NCBI GenBank assembly: GCA_947448735.1
Contig: CANFOS010000010.1
Coordinates: 1 to 64,000 of the forward strand
Length of the DNA stretch: 64,000 nucleotides
Origin: Comamonadaceae bacterium
GTDB lineage: Bacteria > Pseudomonadota > Gammaproteobacteria > Burkholderiales > Burkholderiaceae_C
Direction of reading: 5' to 3'
Part shown: positions 62,582 through 64,000 of the stretch, piece after piece
Layout of the letters: each line of letters opens with the position of its first letter
How positions within the stretch are numbered: the stretch's first letter is position 1
The notes under the pieces: generated by a model
Told to the model about the DNA's origin: nothing
What the model saw: only the letters and a program-made list of their open reading frames with translations
Databases searched by the model: none
Made by a program: the position numbers and the translations under genes

Positions 62582-63636
62582 GTCTGATCAAAATTTCAGC
62601 CGAAGAGGCATTGAACCGGCTAGGCGAATTCTCGGATGTGATTGACGCACGCAGCGAAGGCGAATATGCCGAAGACCACTTGCCGGGTGCGATCAACTGG
62701 CCCAGCCTGAACAACGAAGAGCGCAAGCTGGTGGGAACCGAGTACAAGCAGATCAGCGCCTTTGATGCGAAAAAACGCGGCGCTGCGCTGGTCGCCAAAA
62801 ACATTGCACGCCACCTGGAGCGTGACGTGATTGACAAACCACGCAACTGGCAGCCTCTGGTGTACTGCTGGCGTGGCGGCAAGCGCAGTGGCTCGCTGGC
62901 CCTGATACTTGACCAGATTGGCTTTAACGTCACCCTGGTCGATGGTGGCTACAAAGCCTTCAGGGCAGCACTGGTTGAAGCTTTGCCGCAACTGGCCAGC
63001 CGGTTTGATTACCGCGTGATTTGCGGCACCACCGGCTCGGGCAAGACACGCTTGCTGCAAGCCTTGGCGGCACTTGGCGCCCAAGTGCTTGATCTGGAGG
63101 CGCTGGCGAATCACCGTTCGTCGGTGCTGGGCGTGATTCCTGGCACACCGCAGCCCACCCAAAAAGCCTACGACAGCCTGATTTGGGCGGCTTTAAGAAG
63201 TTTTGATGCATCGCGGCCCGTCTACATTGAAAGCGAGAGCAAAAAAGTCGGCAATGTCGCGATACCCGAAGGGCTGATCACCGCCATGCGTGCTGCGCCT
63301 TGCCTGCAGCTGGATTTGAGTGAGGACCAGCGGGTGGAACTGCTGCTCGAAGACTATGATTTTTTCGTCAAGGACGTCGCGTTTTTCTGCGACCGTCTGG
63401 CTGCCCTGACGCAAGCACGCGGCAAGGATGTGGTGACTGGCTGGCAAACGCGGGCGAGAAGCGGCGACATCGCGTCAGTCGTGCGCGAGTTACTGGTGGA
63501 TCACTATGACCCGGTGTATTTGCAGTCGATGAAGCGCAATTTTGCGCAATACCCAACCAGAACCAGCATTGCACCGACCAACCGAAGCGTTGAAGCCATG
63601 CAGCGGTTGGCCAAAGAAATGCTATCGAAAAAGTAG
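62578..63636 (+). CDS. mnmH: tRNA 2-selenouridine synthase
   Basis: 352 residues, ATGA overlap with tesA. The rhodanese domain holds catalytic C97 in VYCWRGGKRSGS; the P-loop GTTGSGKTRLL is at 150-160. It replaces sulphur by selenium, through a geranylated intermediate, at the wobble uridine of several tRNAs. No selenophosphate synthase gene is in the window. The last residues and the TAG stop lie inside copy J of the 65-bp repeat. Confidence 0.95.
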   Translation: MSLIKISAEEALNRLGEFSDVIDARSEGEYAEDHLPGAINWPSLNNEERKLVGTEYKQISAFDAKKRGAALVAKNIARHLERDVIDKPRNWQPLVYCWRGGKRSGSLALILDQIGFNVTLVDGGYKAFRAALVEALPQLASRFDYRVICGTTGSGKTRLLQALAALGAQVLDLEALANHRSSVLGVIPGTPQPTQKAYDSLIWAALRSFDASRPVYIESESKKVGNVAIPEGLITAMRAAPCLQLDLSEDQRVELLLEDYDFFVKDVAFFCDRLAALTQARGKDVVTGWQTRARSGDIASVVRELLVDHYDPVYLQSMKRNFAQYPTRTSIAPTNRSVEAMQRLAKEMLSKK

Positions 63637-63674
63637 CATCTAGCCTACGCAATGATTAGCCTACAGGCTTTTTT
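63621..63674 (+). repeat. 65-bp interspersed repeat, copy J over the mnmH stop
   Basis: GCTATCGAAAAAGTAGCATC, TAGCCTACGCAATGATTAGC, CTACAGGCTTTTTTGA. It is a diverged member that starts 16 bases before the end of mnmH and supplies its final codons and stop. Confidence 0.6.
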
Positions 63675-63685
63675 GAGAATTTAAA

Positions 63686-63868
63686 TCAGGCTTGTGGCTC
63701 GGTTGGCGGTACGCCGTCAGCCGGTGTGCTGCCATCGCCATCACCATCCGTGGCGTCTTCAGGCTCGTCAGGCTTGCCTTCGGCTTTGCGTTTGAGCTTG
63801 TCTTCTTTTTTGCGCTTTTTGGCAAGCTCTTTTTGACGCTTTTCGTAACCATAATTGGGAGTTGCCAC
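63686..63868 (-). CDS. Small basic conserved protein of unknown function
   Basis: 60 residues beginning MATPNYGYEKRQKELAKKRK, a lysine-rich helix, and ending in an acidic, proline-rich tail (DATDGDGDGSTPADGVPP). Small proteins with this NY-YEKRQKELAKK opening are, as I recall, widespread in betaproteobacteria; their role is unknown. The frame is open upstream, but this start gives the familiar N-terminus. Confidence 0.75.
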   Translation of the reverse strand: MATPNYGYEKRQKELAKKRKKEDKLKRKAEGKPDEPEDATDGDGDGSTPADGVPPTEPQA

Positions 63869-63912
63869 AGGCTGCTTTCGTTTGAATGTTGCCCCAACTG
63901 TAATGCATCGCT

Positions 63913-64000
63913 CTAAGACATTTTTGAGAGTGCCTGAGCCAGGTCAGCCTGCAGGTCTTGTACCGCCTCCAGACCGACTGAAAAGCGCACCAAACCACCT
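63913..64000 (-). CDS. C-terminus of a Cys/Met-metabolism PLP-dependent enzyme (partial)
   Basis: The last 28 residues before a TAG stop read GGLVRFSVGLEAVQDLQADL and end in ALSKMS. The (G)LVRFSVGLE motif is the conserved C-terminal strand and helix of cystathionine gamma-synthase/beta-lyase and O-succinylhomoserine sulfhydrylase enzymes. The rest lies beyond the window, so the exact enzyme cannot be named. Confidence 0.8.
   Translation of the reverse strand, partial: GGLVRFSVGLEAVQDLQADLAQALSKMS

Noticed and set aside
1-64000. Prophage, IS element, integron or toxin-antitoxin system
   Set aside because: No transposase, integrase, phage structural gene or recognisable toxin/antitoxin pair was found on either strand.

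Overview
The window is chromosomal DNA of a betaproteobacterium, most likely a Comamonadaceae member near Polaromonas or Rhodoferax. The basis is the protein types and gene neighbourhoods: trxA-rho-rpmE2, yajC-secD-secF, pst-phoU-phoB-phoR next to ppx/ppk, several Bug-family solute receptors, and a DUF1631 protein. A roughly 65-bp interspersed repeat that I associate with this family is also present. This placement is my inference; no search was run. I see no rRNA, tRNA, CRISPR array, transposase, prophage or plasmid gene.

Layout. 0-7 kb: the end of a group 2 glycosyltransferase with a GtrA-type flippase, smg, a large DUF1631 protein, and yajC-secD-secF. 7-15 kb: a TIGR03862-type flavoprotein, an exported protein of unknown role, and a two-gene helicase/nuclease operon resembling AddAB, including the four-cysteine iron-sulphur signature of AddB. 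15-21 kb: trxA, rho, rpmE2 with a clear terminator, then an ArnT-like membrane glycosyltransferase and a MATE exporter. 21-33.5 kb: a phosphate block, pstSCAB-phoU-phoB-phoR on the minus strand, and a fasciclin-domain protein diverging from pstS, with one recognisable Pho box for each direction. It continues with a substrate-binding-protein gene broken by an in-frame TAG, ppx, sixA and ppk. 33.5-37.7 kb: a GT4/metallophosphoesterase/acyltransferase operon and a fused DCC (DUF393)-COQ7 protein. 38-45 kb: a catabolic-looking cluster (hydrolase, epimerase, SDR, Bug receptor) with a divergent GntR regulator, an alcohol dehydrogenase and a hydroxyisobutyrate-dehydrogenase-like protein. 45-49 kb: an arsenic cluster (MFS, arsH, arsR, arsC, aquaglyceroporin) with no ArsB or Acr3. 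49-53 kb: a putative outer-membrane protein, a GNAT enzyme and a TRAP transporter. 53-64 kb: an H-NS-like protein, a dehydrogenase, a Bug receptor, a FrnE-type oxidoreductase, a split chromate transporter, an unrecognised 663-residue membrane protein, rlmB, a ybbA/tesA pair, mnmH, a small conserved protein and the tail of a Cys/Met-metabolism PLP enzyme.

The most unusual signal is the repeat family. I count about eleven copies. Three or four lie inside intact reading frames (two in the AddA-like gene, one of them degenerate; one in the AddB-like gene; one in the aquaglyceroporin), and one supplies the last codons and stop of mnmH. Other points of note are the Pho-box-linked fasciclin protein, the nonsense-interrupted binding protein beside the polyphosphate genes, the DCC-COQ7 fusion, an arsR promoter that predicts a leaderless transcript, and the unassigned zinc-ribbon/coiled-coil/membrane protein at 58.3-60.3 kb. 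I see no single obviously new defence or mobile system.
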